A stretch of 64,000 nt of DNA from Citrobacter amalonaticus Y19 (GTDB taxonomy: Bacteria; Pseudomonadota; Gammaproteobacteria; Enterobacterales; Enterobacteriaceae): the NCBI RefSeq assembly GCF_000981805.1, contig NZ_CP011132.1, forward strand, positions 620,001 through 684,000, written 5' to 3'. Position numbers and translations under genes: made by a program. Of the stretch, positions 49,886 through 58,865 are shown one piece after another (position 1 is the first letter of the stretch; each line of letters starts with the position of its first letter). The notes under the pieces were generated by a model that worked only from the letters and a program-made list of their open reading frames with translations, was not told where the DNA came from and did no database searches.

Positions 49886-51553
49886 ATGAGTGAGGCTGAA
49901 GCCCGCCCGAGTAACTTTATTCGTCAGATCATCGATGAAGATCTGGCCAGTGGTAAGCACACCACGATCCATACCCGTTTTCCGCCGGAGCCAAATGGCT
50001 ATCTGCACATTGGCCACGCGAAATCCATCTGCCTGAACTTTGGTATTGCGCAAGATTACCAGGGCCAGTGCAACCTGCGTTTCGATGACACCAACCCGGT
50101 AAAAGAAGATATCGAGTACGTTGATTCGATCAAAAACGACGTTGAGTGGTTAGGTTTTCACTGGGCTGGCGACGTTCGCTACTCCTCCGATTACTTTGAT
50201 CAACTGCACGCCTACGCGGTTGAACTGATCAACAAAGGTCTGGCGTATGTCGATGAACTGACGCCGGAGCAGATCCGCGAATACCGTGGCACGCTGACTC
50301 AGCCAGGCAAAAACAGTCCGTTCCGCGATCGCAGCATCGAAGAGAACCTTGCGCTGTTCGAAAAAATGCGTACCGGCGGCTTCGAAGAAGGTAAAGCCTG
50401 CCTGCGTGCGAAGATCGACATGGCATCGCCGTTTATCGTGATGCGCGATCCGGTTCTGTACCGCATTAAATTTGCTGAGCACCATCAGACCGGCAACAAG
50501 TGGTGCATCTACCCGATGTACGACTTCACCCACTGCATCAGCGATGCGCTGGAAGGCATTACGCACTCATTGTGTACGCTGGAGTTCCAGGACAACCGTC
50601 GTCTGTACGACTGGGTGCTGGACAACATCTCCATTCCGGTTCACCCGCGCCAGTATGAATTCTCGCGCCTGAATCTGGAATACACGGTGATGTCCAAGCG
50701 TAAGCTGAACCTGCTGGTGGCTGACAAGCACGTAGAAGGCTGGGACGATCCGCGTATGCCGACCATCTCCGGTCTGCGTCGTCGCGGCTATACCGCGGCG
50801 GCAATCCGTGAATTCTGCAAACGCATTGGCGTGACCAAGCAGGACAATACGATCGAAATGGCGTCGCTGGAATCCTGTATCCGCGAAGATCTGAACGAAA
50901 ACGCGCCGCGTGCGATGGCGGTTATCGATCCGGTAAAACTGGTTATCGAGAACTACCCGCAGGGCGAAAGCGAAATGGTCACCATGCCTAACCATCCGAA
51001 CAAACCGGAAATGGGCACGCGTGAGGTTCCGTTCAGCGGTGAAATTTGGATCGATCGTGCCGACTTCCGCGAAGAAGCCAACAAGCAGTACAAGCGTCTG
51101 GTGATGGGCAAAGAAGTGCGTCTGCGTAACGCCTACGTGGTGAAAGCAGAACGGGTGGAAAAAGATGCTGAAGGCACTATCACCACCATCTTCTGTACCT
51201 ATGATGCGGATACCCTGAGCAAAGATCCGGCTGATGGCCGCAAAGTGAAAGGCGTGATCCACTGGGTTAGCGCCGCCCACGCGCTGCCGGTAGAGATCCG
51301 TCTCTACGATCGTCTGTTCAGCGTACCAAACCCGGGTGCTGCGGAAGACTTCCTGTCCGTGATGAACCCGGAATCACTGGTGATCAAACAGGGCTTTGCT
51401 GAGCCGTCGCTGAAAGCTGCGGTCGCAGGGAAAGCGTTCCAGTTTGAGCGTGAAGGCTACTTCTGCCTGGACAGCCGTTATTCCAGCACAGAGAAACTGG
51501 TGTTTAACCGCACCGTTGGCCTGCGTGACACCTGGGCGAAAGTCGGCGAATAA
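49886..51553 (+). CDS. glnS: Glutaminyl-tRNA synthetase
   Basis: GlnS charges tRNA-Gln, four copies of which lie 9 kb away. The 555-residue class I enzyme has HIGH (EPNGYLHIGHAKS, about 33-45), the KMSKS-like VMSKRKL and C-terminal anticodon-binding barrels. It is one residue longer than in E. coli (NYPQGESE). The ATG follows AGGAATCCACG. Confidence 0.98.
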   Translation: MSEAEARPSNFIRQIIDEDLASGKHTTIHTRFPPEPNGYLHIGHAKSICLNFGIAQDYQGQCNLRFDDTNPVKEDIEYVDSIKNDVEWLGFHWAGDVRYSSDYFDQLHAYAVELINKGLAYVDELTPEQIREYRGTLTQPGKNSPFRDRSIEENLALFEKMRTGGFEEGKACLRAKIDMASPFIVMRDPVLYRIKFAEHHQTGNKWCIYPMYDFTHCISDALEGITHSLCTLEFQDNRRLYDWVLDNISIPVHPRQYEFSRLNLEYTVMSKRKLNLLVADKHVEGWDDPRMPTISGLRRRGYTAAAIREFCKRIGVTKQDNTIEMASLESCIREDLNENAPRAMAVIDPVKLVIENYPQGESEMVTMPNHPNKPEMGTREVPFSGEIWIDRADFREEANKQYKRLVMGKEVRLRNAYVVKAERVEKDAEGTITTIFCTYDADTLSKDPADGRKVKGVIHWVSAAHALPVEIRLYDRLFSVPNPGAAEDFLSVMNPESLVIKQGFAEPSLKAAVAGKAFQFEREGYFCLDSRYSSTEKLVFNRTVGLRDTWAKVGE

Positions 51554-51574
51554 GCCGCCGCAACGACCTTTTCA

Positions 51575-51600
51575 AACGCCGCATTCTGCGGCGTTTTTTT
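51575..51600 (+). terminator. Terminator of glnS
   Basis: AACGCCGCA-TTC-TGCGGCGTT is a perfect 9-bp stem followed by a run of seven T, 21 bp after the glnS stop. Confidence 0.93.
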
Positions 51601-51862
51601 ATCTTCTGCTCAACGAAATATCTCGCTTTGCGAAGCGAATTAATTCCCATTCAAAAAATGATGTCATTAACAAACGTCTGTTATCGATAACGTGCACAAT
51701 AAACAGGTAATGGCATGAAACCGCTTTCATCTTTCTGGAAAACAAAGAAAATTTTCATCTTTGCTGTCATTTTTGGGCCGATGAATAAAATGTAACAGAA
51801 AGCGATGAAATATGTGCGGTTGCTCATACTCTTACATTCTCGTTACAGAAAGAGATTGATAA

Positions 51863-51875
51863 TTCGCGTCGCGAA
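51863..51875. promoter_or_regulatory. NagC-like dyad upstream of chiP
   Basis: TTCGCG-T-CGCGAA is a perfect 6-bp dyad flanked by A/T-rich arms, 116-128 bp upstream of the chiP ATG. chiP is repressed by NagC in E. coli, and the A/T-flanked dyad resembles its operators. The assignment is inference. Confidence 0.5.
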
Positions 51876-51881
51876 AAATAG

Positions 51882-51915
51882 TCTATCACTGTAGTCAGTG
51901 AGGTTTCTATCACTG
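51882..51915. repeat. Direct repeat with dyad upstream of chiP
   Basis: TCTATCACTG occurs at 51882-51891 and again at 51906-51915, a 24-bp period. The first copy overlaps a dyad TCACTG-TAGT-CAGTGA (51886-51901). The function is unknown. Confidence 0.5.
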
Positions 51916-51940
51916 CTACTTTTAAATTTTTATTTTTTTC

Positions 51941-51963
51941 GCTGTTTTGCCTTTGGCAACAGC
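51941..51963 (+). promoter_or_regulatory. Hairpin in chiP leader
   Basis: GCTG and TTGCC pair with GGCAA and CAGC around a TTT loop with a two-base bulge. The hairpin lies 8 bp before the ChiX pairing site and could affect access to the ribosome site. Confidence 0.45.
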
Positions 51964-51971
51964 AATTTATA

Positions 51972-51983
51972 CGTCAAAGAGGA
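51972..51983 (+). promoter_or_regulatory. ChiX small-RNA pairing site at chiP
   Basis: CGTCAAAGAGGA, which includes the Shine-Dalgarno of chiP, is perfectly complementary over 12 bases to the UCCUCUUUGACG seed of ChiX as I recall it. ChiX represses chiP in E. coli and Salmonella by covering this site until chitobiose-operon RNA titrates it. Confidence 0.8.
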
Positions 51984-51990
51984 TTAACAT

Positions 51991-53397
51991 ATGCGTACGT
52001 TTAGTGGCAAACGTAGTGCGCTGGCGTTGGCTATCGCCGGTATCACAGCACTGTCGGGTCTGGTCGTTGTTCCGCAGGCACAGGCCGAAGGCTTTTTCGA
52101 TGATTCAACCCTGACGGGCGGCATTTATTACTGGCAGCGTGAGCGCGACCGTAAAGATGTCACCGACGACGATAAATATAAAACTAACCTCTCTCACGCG
52201 ACCTGGAACGCCAACCTGGATTTCCAGTCCGGCTATGCGGCGGATATGTTCGGTCTCGATGTGGCGGCGTTTACTGCCATTGAAATGGCGGAAAACGGCG
52301 ACAGCGCCCATCCAAACGAAATCGCCTTCTCGAAAAAGAACAAAGGCTATGACGAAGACTACTCCGGTGATAAGAGCGGAATCAGTCTGTATAAGGCCGC
52401 CGCAAAATTCAAATACGGTCCCGCCTGGGCACGCGCCGGTTATATCCAGCCTACCGGTCAGACGCTGTTAGCGCCGCACTGGAGCTTTATGCCAGGTACC
52501 TATCAGGGTGCCGAAGCGGGCGCTAACTTTGACTACGGCGATGCGGGCGCACTGAGCTTCTCCTATATGTGGGCCAATGAATATAAAGCGCCGTGGCACA
52601 CTGAAGTCGATAAATTCTACCAGGGCGATAAAAAGACCAAAGTCGATTATCTCCACTCTGTCGGCGCAAAATATGATTTCAAAAATGACCTGGTGCTGGA
52701 AGCGGCATTTGGTCAGTCCGAAGGCTATGTCGATCAGTACTTTGCCAAAGCCAGCTACAAGTTCGATTTAGGTGGCAATCCGTTCTCCACCAGCTACCAG
52801 TTCTACGGTGCGCGTGACAAAGTTGATGACCGTAGCGCCAGCGACATTTATGACGGGACGGCCTGGCTGCAAGCGTTGACCTTCGGCTACAAGGTGGCAG
52901 AAGTCGTTGACCTGCGTCTGGAAGGAACCTGGGTTAAGGCCGATGGTCAGCAAGGGTACTTCCTGCAACGTATGACCCCGACCTATGCGTCATCCAATGG
53001 TCGTCTGGATATCTGGTGGGATAACCGTTCAGACTTCAACGCCAACGGCGAAAAAGCGGTCTTCTTCGGTGCGATGTATGACCTGAAAAACTGGAATCTG
53101 CCTGGCTGGGCGGTCGGGGCTTCTTATGTGTATGCCTGGGATGCGAAACCGTCTACCTGGCAGAGCAGCCCGGATGCGTACTACGACAAAAACCGTACCA
53201 TCGAAGAGTCTTCCTACAGCCTGGATGCGGTCTATACGCTGCAGGACGGTCGTGCGAAAGGCACCATGTTTAAACTGCACTTCACCGAATATGACAACCA
53301 CTCCAACATCCCGAGCTGGGGTGGCGGTTATGGCAACATCTTCCAGGATGAGCGCGACGTGAAGTTCATTGTGATTGCACCGTTCACCATCTTCTAA
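51991..53397 (+). CDS. chiP: Chitoporin ChiP
   Basis: ChiP is an outer-membrane porin of the OprD family for uptake of chitin oligosaccharides. The 468-residue precursor has a signal peptide (1-32, cleaved after AQA), alternating beta strands and the C-terminal sorting end APFTIF. It forms an operon with chiQ. Translation is set by ChiX through the site overlapping its ribosome site. Confidence 0.96.
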   Translation: MRTFSGKRSALALAIAGITALSGLVVVPQAQAEGFFDDSTLTGGIYYWQRERDRKDVTDDDKYKTNLSHATWNANLDFQSGYAADMFGLDVAAFTAIEMAENGDSAHPNEIAFSKKNKGYDEDYSGDKSGISLYKAAAKFKYGPAWARAGYIQPTGQTLLAPHWSFMPGTYQGAEAGANFDYGDAGALSFSYMWANEYKAPWHTEVDKFYQGDKKTKVDYLHSVGAKYDFKNDLVLEAAFGQSEGYVDQYFAKASYKFDLGGNPFSTSYQFYGARDKVDDRSASDIYDGTAWLQALTFGYKVAEVVDLRLEGTWVKADGQQGYFLQRMTPTYASSNGRLDIWWDNRSDFNANGEKAVFFGAMYDLKNWNLPGWAVGASYVYAWDAKPSTWQSSPDAYYDKNRTIEESSYSLDAVYTLQDGRAKGTMFKLHFTEYDNHSNIPSWGGGYGNIFQDERDVKFIVIAPFTIF

Positions 53398-53405
53398 TGC
53401 CAACA

Positions 53406-53428
53406 GCGGCAGGCCCTGCGCCTGCCGC
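53406..53428 (+). other. Hairpin between chiP and chiQ
   Basis: GCGGCAGGC-CCTGC-GCCTGCCGC is a perfect 9-bp GC-rich stem in the 49-bp gap between chiP and chiQ. No T tract follows, so it is probably an mRNA stability or processing element. Confidence 0.6.
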
Positions 53429-53446
53429 ACCGTTGAGGACCATGCT

Positions 53447-53779
53447 ATGAAAAAACTGATACTCATCGCCGTGATGGCCTCGGGACTGGTGGCCTGCGCA
53501 CCGTCAACGGCCCCGAAAGAAGACAGCCGGTTGAAAGAGGCGTACAGCGCCTGTATTAACACGGCGCAGGGATCGCCAGAGAAAATCGAAGCCTGCCAGA
53601 GCGTGCTGAATGTGCTGAAAAAAGAAAAGCAGCATCAAGCGTTCGCGAATCAGGAGAGTGTAAGAGTGCTGGATTACCAGCAGTGTATTCAGGCGACGCG
53701 CACCGGTAACGATCAGGCCGTGAAAGCCGATTGCGATAAGATCTGGCAGGAAATTCGCAGCAACAATACGGCGAAGTAA
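53447..53779 (+). CDS. chiQ: Chitosugar-uptake lipoprotein ChiQ
   Basis: This is a small lipoprotein co-transcribed with chiP. The 110-residue precursor has a lipobox (GLVAC, C17). The mature part has four cysteines (ACINT, EACQSV, QQCIQ, ADCDKI) that may form disulfides. The ATG at 53447 follows GAGGACC. Its exact role is not known. Confidence 0.92.
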   Translation: MKKLILIAVMASGLVACAPSTAPKEDSRLKEAYSACINTAQGSPEKIEACQSVLNVLKKEKQHQAFANQESVRVLDYQQCIQATRTGNDQAVKADCDKIWQEIRSNNTAK

Positions 53780-53796
53780 GCGTCAGAGACAACATA

Positions 53797-53826
53797 AAAC
53801 GGGCGGAGAAAACTCTTCGCCCGTTT
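53797..53826. terminator. Terminator between chiQ and tcuC
   Basis: AAACGGGCG and CGCCCGTTT pair with an inner GAG/CTC extension. It lies between convergent chiQ and tcuC, with modest T runs on both sides. Confidence 0.75.
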
Positions 53827-53831
53827 GCGTT

Positions 53832-55127
53832 TCAGAGCTTATTCTCTGCCGTCTGATAACCGCGGCTGAGACGGACAAACAGCATTGCCGTCGCGGCGAG
53901 TCCACAGAGCGCAGCGCACATGAGCCACCACCCCGGAGAACTCTTATCGCCGGTCAACTGGACCAGCGCCGTGGAAATGGCCGGCGTCAGACCGCCGAAA
54001 ATTGCCGTGGCGAGGCTAAAGGCCAGTGAAAACCCCACGGTTCGGACATAAACCGGCATAACTTCGGTCAGCGCGGCAACCATCGCGCCGTTGTACATGC
54101 CGAAGAAGAACGAGAACCAGAGCAGCACCAGCGTCATGCGGGTGAAATCAGGGGCGGCGGTAAGCCAGTTCATCACCGGCCAGGTGGTAACCAGTGCGAG
54201 CAGGGTGATGCCCATCAGCACCGGGCGACGGCCAATCCGGTCAGAGATGGCACCGCCAATGGGCAGCCAGATGAAGTTAGAAATGCCCACCAGCATGGTG
54301 ACGACCAGACTGTCACGCGCGCTCAGGTTCAAGACGGCTCTCCCGTAAGTGGGGGTATAAACGGTAATAAAATAAAAGGTCGTGGTCGTCATCGCCACCA
54401 GCAGGGTACCTGCGGTGATGATGCGCCAGTTTTTAGTAATGGTGGTAAAAATTTCCCTGGTGTCGGGACGGTGTTTACGTTGTAAAAAGGCTTCAGTTTC
54501 CTGTAGTGAACGTCGAAGAACAAAAATCAGTGGAATAATCATGCAGCCAATAAAGAACGGAATTCGCCAGCCCCATTCAGAGATCTCATCGTGCCCCAGC
54601 GTGGCATTCAGGCCGTAGCCAATCAGCGCGGCGACAACGATCGCGACCTGTTGACTGGCCGATTGCCAGCTGGTGTAAAAACCTTTATTGCCAGGCGTGG
54701 CTATCTCAGAAAGATAGACAGAGACGCCGCCCAGTTCGACCCCGGCAGAGAATCCCTGTAATAAGCGCCCCAGCAAGACCAGCGCAGGAGCCAGCAGGCC
54801 GAGGGTCTGATAACCCGGAACGAGGGCTATCAGCAGCGTACCGCAGCCCATAATGGCCAGGGTGACCATCAGCCCTTTACGCCGCCCGATCCTGTCGATA
54901 TACGCCCCCAGTACTACGGCCCCGATGGGGCGCATTAAAAAGCCGGAGCCAAAAACGGCAAAGGTAAGCATGAGGCTTGCGAACTCGCTTTCGGCAGGAA
55001 AAAACGTCTTTGCGATATAGGTGGCATAAAAACCAAACAGAAAAAAATCAAACTGTTCGAGAAAATTACCGCTGGTCACCCGCAGTATTGCGCCGAACGT
55101 GCCGGCGCGCGATGGTTGTTGAGTCAT
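53832..55127 (-). CDS. tcuC: Tricarballylate/citrate-proton symporter TcuC
   Basis: TcuC is an inner-membrane carrier of the MHS family (major facilitator superfamily). In Salmonella it imports tricarballylate and was first described as the citrate carrier CitA. The 431-residue product has about 12 hydrophobic helices, the loop motif GAYIDRIGRRKGL between helices 2 and 3, and GGAISDRIGRRPVL in the second half. It is the last gene of tcuABC, 54 bp after tcuB. Confidence 0.94.
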   Translation of the reverse strand: MTQQPSRAGTFGAILRVTSGNFLEQFDFFLFGFYATYIAKTFFPAESEFASLMLTFAVFGSGFLMRPIGAVVLGAYIDRIGRRKGLMVTLAIMGCGTLLIALVPGYQTLGLLAPALVLLGRLLQGFSAGVELGGVSVYLSEIATPGNKGFYTSWQSASQQVAIVVAALIGYGLNATLGHDEISEWGWRIPFFIGCMIIPLIFVLRRSLQETEAFLQRKHRPDTREIFTTITKNWRIITAGTLLVAMTTTTFYFITVYTPTYGRAVLNLSARDSLVVTMLVGISNFIWLPIGGAISDRIGRRPVLMGITLLALVTTWPVMNWLTAAPDFTRMTLVLLWFSFFFGMYNGAMVAALTEVMPVYVRTVGFSLAFSLATAIFGGLTPAISTALVQLTGDKSSPGWWLMCAALCGLAATAMLFVRLSRGYQTAENKL

Positions 55128-55181
55128 TGAGGTTGCTCCACTGTCTTATCATAATTATGTATAGAGGTAAGAGTTTGCGGG

Positions 55182-56321
55182 TCAGTCGCCTGCGACCCCC
55201 GCCTGTTTTCCGCGTCGCTTCTCAATCGCCCATTTGAGTAAAGACGCGCAGCGGTAAAATCCGTGGGCAAATTTTCCGTACGGAATGGTCAAAAAAAGTG
55301 CCATGACCACGCCAAGATGGATGGCAAGCAGGATCCCCATCCATGAGGTATCTCTTCCCGCCAGCAAACCTAAACCGGTCAGGCTGGTCAGTAGCAGCAG
55401 TAAAATAAATCCGCGATCCATCGGTTTCTGTCGTGCGTCGCCATGCAGTGGCGAGCGCTTAAGGTTTAACCACAGCAGGCCCGCCGGGCCGACGACTAAA
55501 CCGACGCCTCCGAGCGTGCCAAGCATGACCGGCACGCTGAAGAACGGGTAGGGGGCTTCCCATCCGGCGAAATAGTGGTAACCGGTCGCCACCACTGTCG
55601 CGGCGAAGCAGAGCATAAAGCCGTAGAAGGTGAAATGGTGGAAACGACGGCGCATCAGCGTAAAGGCGTCGTCAGCGTCGTTGCAGCCTTTGCCATGTCC
55701 GCCGTCGAGATATTTCAGCGTCAGCGCATTGTGCGAGGCTTCGGCAATTTCCACCGGACGTGGGCCGACAGGCGATATCTCACGCCAGAAGCGGATCACG
55801 CCCGCCATCAGTAAACCGATCGCCAGAACGAAAACGGAACCAAACATCCATGCCAGCAGGTTGTGCGGGAAGATTTGGTAGAAATCACCGGCCAGTGGGG
55901 GATGGCGCAGCGATCCTTTCAGCCCCATTGCGAGAAGTAAAAAGAGGATCAGACTAAAGACCAGCGCCAGCGTCACAGTGACGCCCGCCCGGCGATACAA
56001 GGCACCGAAGGCCGCAGGCTGTGTGTAATGTTGATAGGTTTCCAGGCGTACTTCCGCCATCGCTTTCGGCACATTGATTGCAAACTCATGCGGCGGCGCG
56101 TACTGGCAGGCATGCAGGCAGGCGCCGCAGTTATGACACAGGTTAGCAAGATAGTTGATGTCGGCTTTGCCAAATTCCAGTCGTTGAGTCATTGCCGGAA
56201 ACACGGCGCAAAACCCTTCGCAATAGCGACAGGCGTTACAAACCTGCATCACCCGCTCGACTTCAGCCTCCGGCTCGGTGAGAATTTTGGCTTCAATAAT
56301 CAATTTTTCAAGCTGCTTCAT
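55182..56321 (-). CDS. tcuB: Tricarballylate dehydrogenase electron-transfer protein TcuB
   Basis: TcuB reoxidises the flavin of TcuA and passes electrons to the quinone pool. The 379-residue protein has two iron-sulfur motifs (CNACRYCEGFCAVFP and CHNCGACLHACQYAPP) within the first 80 residues. A membrane domain with several helices and conserved histidines follows. The start at 56321 (MKQLEKLIIEAK) overlaps tcuA by 14 bp; 36 upstream codons were rejected. Confidence 0.94.
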   Translation of the reverse strand: MKQLEKLIIEAKILTEPEAEVERVMQVCNACRYCEGFCAVFPAMTQRLEFGKADINYLANLCHNCGACLHACQYAPPHEFAINVPKAMAEVRLETYQHYTQPAAFGALYRRAGVTVTLALVFSLILFLLLAMGLKGSLRHPPLAGDFYQIFPHNLLAWMFGSVFVLAIGLLMAGVIRFWREISPVGPRPVEIAEASHNALTLKYLDGGHGKGCNDADDAFTLMRRRFHHFTFYGFMLCFAATVVATGYHYFAGWEAPYPFFSVPVMLGTLGGVGLVVGPAGLLWLNLKRSPLHGDARQKPMDRGFILLLLLTSLTGLGLLAGRDTSWMGILLAIHLGVVMALFLTIPYGKFAHGFYRCASLLKWAIEKRRGKQAGVAGD

Positions 56322-57711
56322 GACGCGCCTCCTTACGTGCTGCCAGGGCGGCTTCTTTCCCTGCGATCCGACCAAACGTGGTGCCGATGGACATGCCGAC
56401 ACCGGCGGTATAACCCTTGCCCAGCACATTGCCAGCCATCATCTCACCGGCAACGAACAGGTTACGGCTGGGAGCGCCTGCGAAGTGGACCGCTGCGTGT
56501 TCATTCACTTTCAGCCCCAGATAGGTAAAGGTGATCCCCGGACGCAGGGCATAGCCGTAGTAGGGAGGGGTATCGAGAGGTCGCGCCCAGTGGGTTTTTG
56601 GCGGCGTCAGGCCCTGCGTCGCGCAGTTGTCCAGCGTCGTGTGATCAAACTGGCCCGGCTGACAGGACTGGTTGTATTGCTCCACGGTATGGGTAAAGCG
56701 TTCGGGATCCAGCCCCAACTGGCGGGCCAGTTCACCCAGCGTGTTGGCCTGCGCGCCAGGAAAAACCGGCGGCATAAAGTGGCCGATCGCTTTGCTATCG
56801 ATAATGGAGTAGCCAATCTGTCCGGGCTGGTGGGCAACCAGACGCCCCCAGATGGCATAACGTTTCGGCCAGAAATCTTCGCCTTCATCGTAAAAGCGTT
56901 CCGCGTCCCGATTGACCACCACGCCAAGCGAGACGCAATCCACGCGGGTACAAATGCCGCCGTCATACAGCGGGGCTCGGGCATCAATGGCAACACAGTG
57001 GGACTGGGACGGATCGCCGATGATATCAGCTCCGGCATCAATCATAAATCTGAGCAAGACGCCCTGATTAAAGCGGGTGCCACGGATGAGGAAGTTATCG
57101 GCAGGCCATTCGCCACGCGCATTTTCCCCCCAGGCGTCGCGCAACCATTCGCGGTTGGATTCAAATCCGCCGGCGGCGAGGACGCAGGCTCTGGCCCCAA
57201 TGCGCTCGTTTCCTGCCAGGGCGGCGACGAACTCGCCGTTATGCAATTCAAGCGCCTGCACCGGCGTGTTGTAGCGAATCTGTACCCCCAGCTTTTCCGC
57301 GCTGCGGTAATAGGCGTTCACGAGGGCTTTACCGCCGCCCATGAAGAAGGCATTGGTACGCGCCACGTGCAGCGCGCCAGAGAGCGGAGGCTGAAAATTA
57401 ACACCGTGCTGGCGCATCCAGTCACGACACTGCGATGAGGTACGAATAACCAGACGCGCCAGCGCTTCATTGGTATTGCCTTCAGTGACACGCCAGAGAT
57501 CCTGCCAGAACTCCTCTTCGGGATAACTCTCGACCAATACATCCTGTGGCGCATCGTGCATGCAACGTAAATTGCGCGTGTGTTGAGAATTGCCGCCGCG
57601 CCATTCCCGTGGCGCAGCCTCTAACAGCAACACGGAAGCGCCTGCCTCGCGGGCGGTTAAGGCGGCACATAACGCGGCATTACCGCCGCCAATCACCAGT
57701 ACATCCACCAT
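56308..57711 (-). CDS. tcuA: FAD-dependent tricarballylate dehydrogenase TcuA
   Basis: TcuA oxidises tricarballylate, a citrate analogue made in the rumen, to cis-aconitate, which enters the TCA cycle. The 467-residue flavoprotein resembles fumarate reductase: DVLVIGGGNAALCAAL binds ADP near the N terminus, with GGGKALVNAYY and GEMMAGNVLGKGYTAGVGMSIG further on. It is the first gene of tcuABC. A LysR-type dyad lies 17-35 bp upstream of its start. Confidence 0.95.
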   Translation of the reverse strand: MVDVLVIGGGNAALCAALTAREAGASVLLLEAAPREWRGGNSQHTRNLRCMHDAPQDVLVESYPEEEFWQDLWRVTEGNTNEALARLVIRTSSQCRDWMRQHGVNFQPPLSGALHVARTNAFFMGGGKALVNAYYRSAEKLGVQIRYNTPVQALELHNGEFVAALAGNERIGARACVLAAGGFESNREWLRDAWGENARGEWPADNFLIRGTRFNQGVLLRFMIDAGADIIGDPSQSHCVAIDARAPLYDGGICTRVDCVSLGVVVNRDAERFYDEGEDFWPKRYAIWGRLVAHQPGQIGYSIIDSKAIGHFMPPVFPGAQANTLGELARQLGLDPERFTHTVEQYNQSCQPGQFDHTTLDNCATQGLTPPKTHWARPLDTPPYYGYALRPGITFTYLGLKVNEHAAVHFAGAPSRNLFVAGEMMAGNVLGKGYTAGVGMSIGTTFGRIAGKEAALAARKEARHEAA

Positions 57712-57727
57712 CGTTTACTCCATTACC

Positions 57728-57746
57728 ATTTAACTATTTGTTAAAT
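57728..57746. promoter_or_regulatory. Candidate TcuR operator
   Basis: ATTTAAC-TATTT-GTTAAAT is a perfect 19-bp dyad that contains the LysR motif T-N11-A. It lies between tcuR and tcuA, 17 bp upstream of the tcuA ATG. Confidence 0.55.
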
Positions 57747-57808
57747 TTGTAATTGAAATGTATACGTACGGGTTGTATGGCCGCTATGACGAGAAGCTAA
57801 AGACCTGT

Positions 57809-58735
57809 TTAGTGAGCGTAAAGGGTCGCCCCCGGCCAACGGCCGGTTTCAACAAGTTCACGCATGACTTTTGTGAGTATCACGCGGGCTGCGAGCCCTG
57901 CGGGGGTGAGTTCATCGTCAGACAGGCTGACCAGAAAATTGGGGCGGCTAAGTACGGGATTGTGGACGCCGATCACTCTTAGCGCCTCTCTTTCAAGGTG
58001 CGAAATGGCAGCGCCGGGTTGCAGCGTGGCACCGAGTCCGCTGCGAACGGCGCGCATCAGTAATGTCAGGCCGTCAATTTCTGTGGCGATATCAACCTTC
58101 AGTCCGTGTTCTTGACAGATAGCCTCCAGTCGGCCACGCAGACCGTGACCCAGACTGGGCATGATCAGGGGAATATTCGCCAGTTGAGCAGGGGTGATGG
58201 TGTCATCCAAAATATCCGCCAGCAGCTCGTGCGTGCCAATCAGAAAAAGCCGTTCTTCGAGAACCGGCCTGGCGCTCCAGCGCAGGATCTTCTCTTTTTG
58301 AAAAACAACGGCCAGATCAATCTGACGGTTGTTGATCATCCGTTCCAGGTTGCCCGAGAGGCTTTCCACCACATGCAGGCGTACGTCGGCATAATGTTCC
58401 CGCATGGCATGAATAAACGGCATTCCCAGGACGGAGGCCGTGCTGGGGGCCATGCCGACGCTGACGTGTCCGGAAAGACGCGCCTCTCGTGCAGCCAGAA
58501 TGGCATCATCAGCGTGACGCAGCGCCAGTTGCGCCTGTGAGTAAAAGGCCAGACCGGCGTTGGTTGGTGTCACGCCACGCGAGGTTCGCTGCAACAGACG
58601 AATCGCGAGTTCGTTTTCCAGTCGCGTCATCTGCTGGCTGAGCGCGGAGACGCCGATATCGAGATCGAGTGCCGCGCTGCCCATACTGCCGGTTTCCACA
58701 ATACGGACAAAGTAACGTAGCTGGCGAAGTTCCAT
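57809..58735 (-). CDS. tcuR: LysR-type activator TcuR
   Basis: TcuR activates tcuABC in response to tricarballylate in Salmonella. The 308-residue protein has an N-terminal LysR helix-turn-helix (MELRQLRYFVRIVETGSMGS; ALSQQMTRLENELAIRLL) and a substrate domain. It lies upstream of tcuA on the same strand with a 97-bp gap that holds a probable operator. Confidence 0.93.
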   Translation of the reverse strand: MELRQLRYFVRIVETGSMGSAALDLDIGVSALSQQMTRLENELAIRLLQRTSRGVTPTNAGLAFYSQAQLALRHADDAILAAREARLSGHVSVGMAPSTASVLGMPFIHAMREHYADVRLHVVESLSGNLERMINNRQIDLAVVFQKEKILRWSARPVLEERLFLIGTHELLADILDDTITPAQLANIPLIMPSLGHGLRGRLEAICQEHGLKVDIATEIDGLTLLMRAVRSGLGATLQPGAAISHLEREALRVIGVHNPVLSRPNFLVSLSDDELTPAGLAARVILTKVMRELVETGRWPGATLYAH

Positions 58736-58822
58736 TTCGATTCTCCGGACAAGGCAGGGTGAGATTTTACATTAAAGCAACATGCTGTCAGAAGAAAGTG
58801 CAGCGTGGGGAATGACACGCAT

Positions 58823-58851
58823 AAAAAAAGCCAACCGACAGGTTGGCTTTT
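58823..58851 (-). terminator. Terminator of fur
   Basis: AAAGCCAACC-GACA-GGTTGGCTTT is a perfect 10-bp stem 15 bp after the fur stop, followed on the minus strand by a run of seven T. Confidence 0.93.
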
Positions 58852-58865
58852 CAGAATAATGCAAA

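Larger units (their letters stand above)
51554..51990 (+). promoter_or_regulatory. glnS-chiP intergenic region and chiP leader
   Basis: After the glnS terminator this 437-bp region is AT-rich. It carries a NagC-like dyad, a direct repeat, a leader hairpin and a ChiX pairing site, all listed separately. No coding frame was recognised between 51600 and 51860. Confidence 0.6.

Noticed and set aside
51882..51901. tet-operator-like string TCTATCACTG near chiP
   Set aside because: Only half of the operator resembles TetR sites and no TetR-family gene is nearby. It is kept only as an unexplained repeat.
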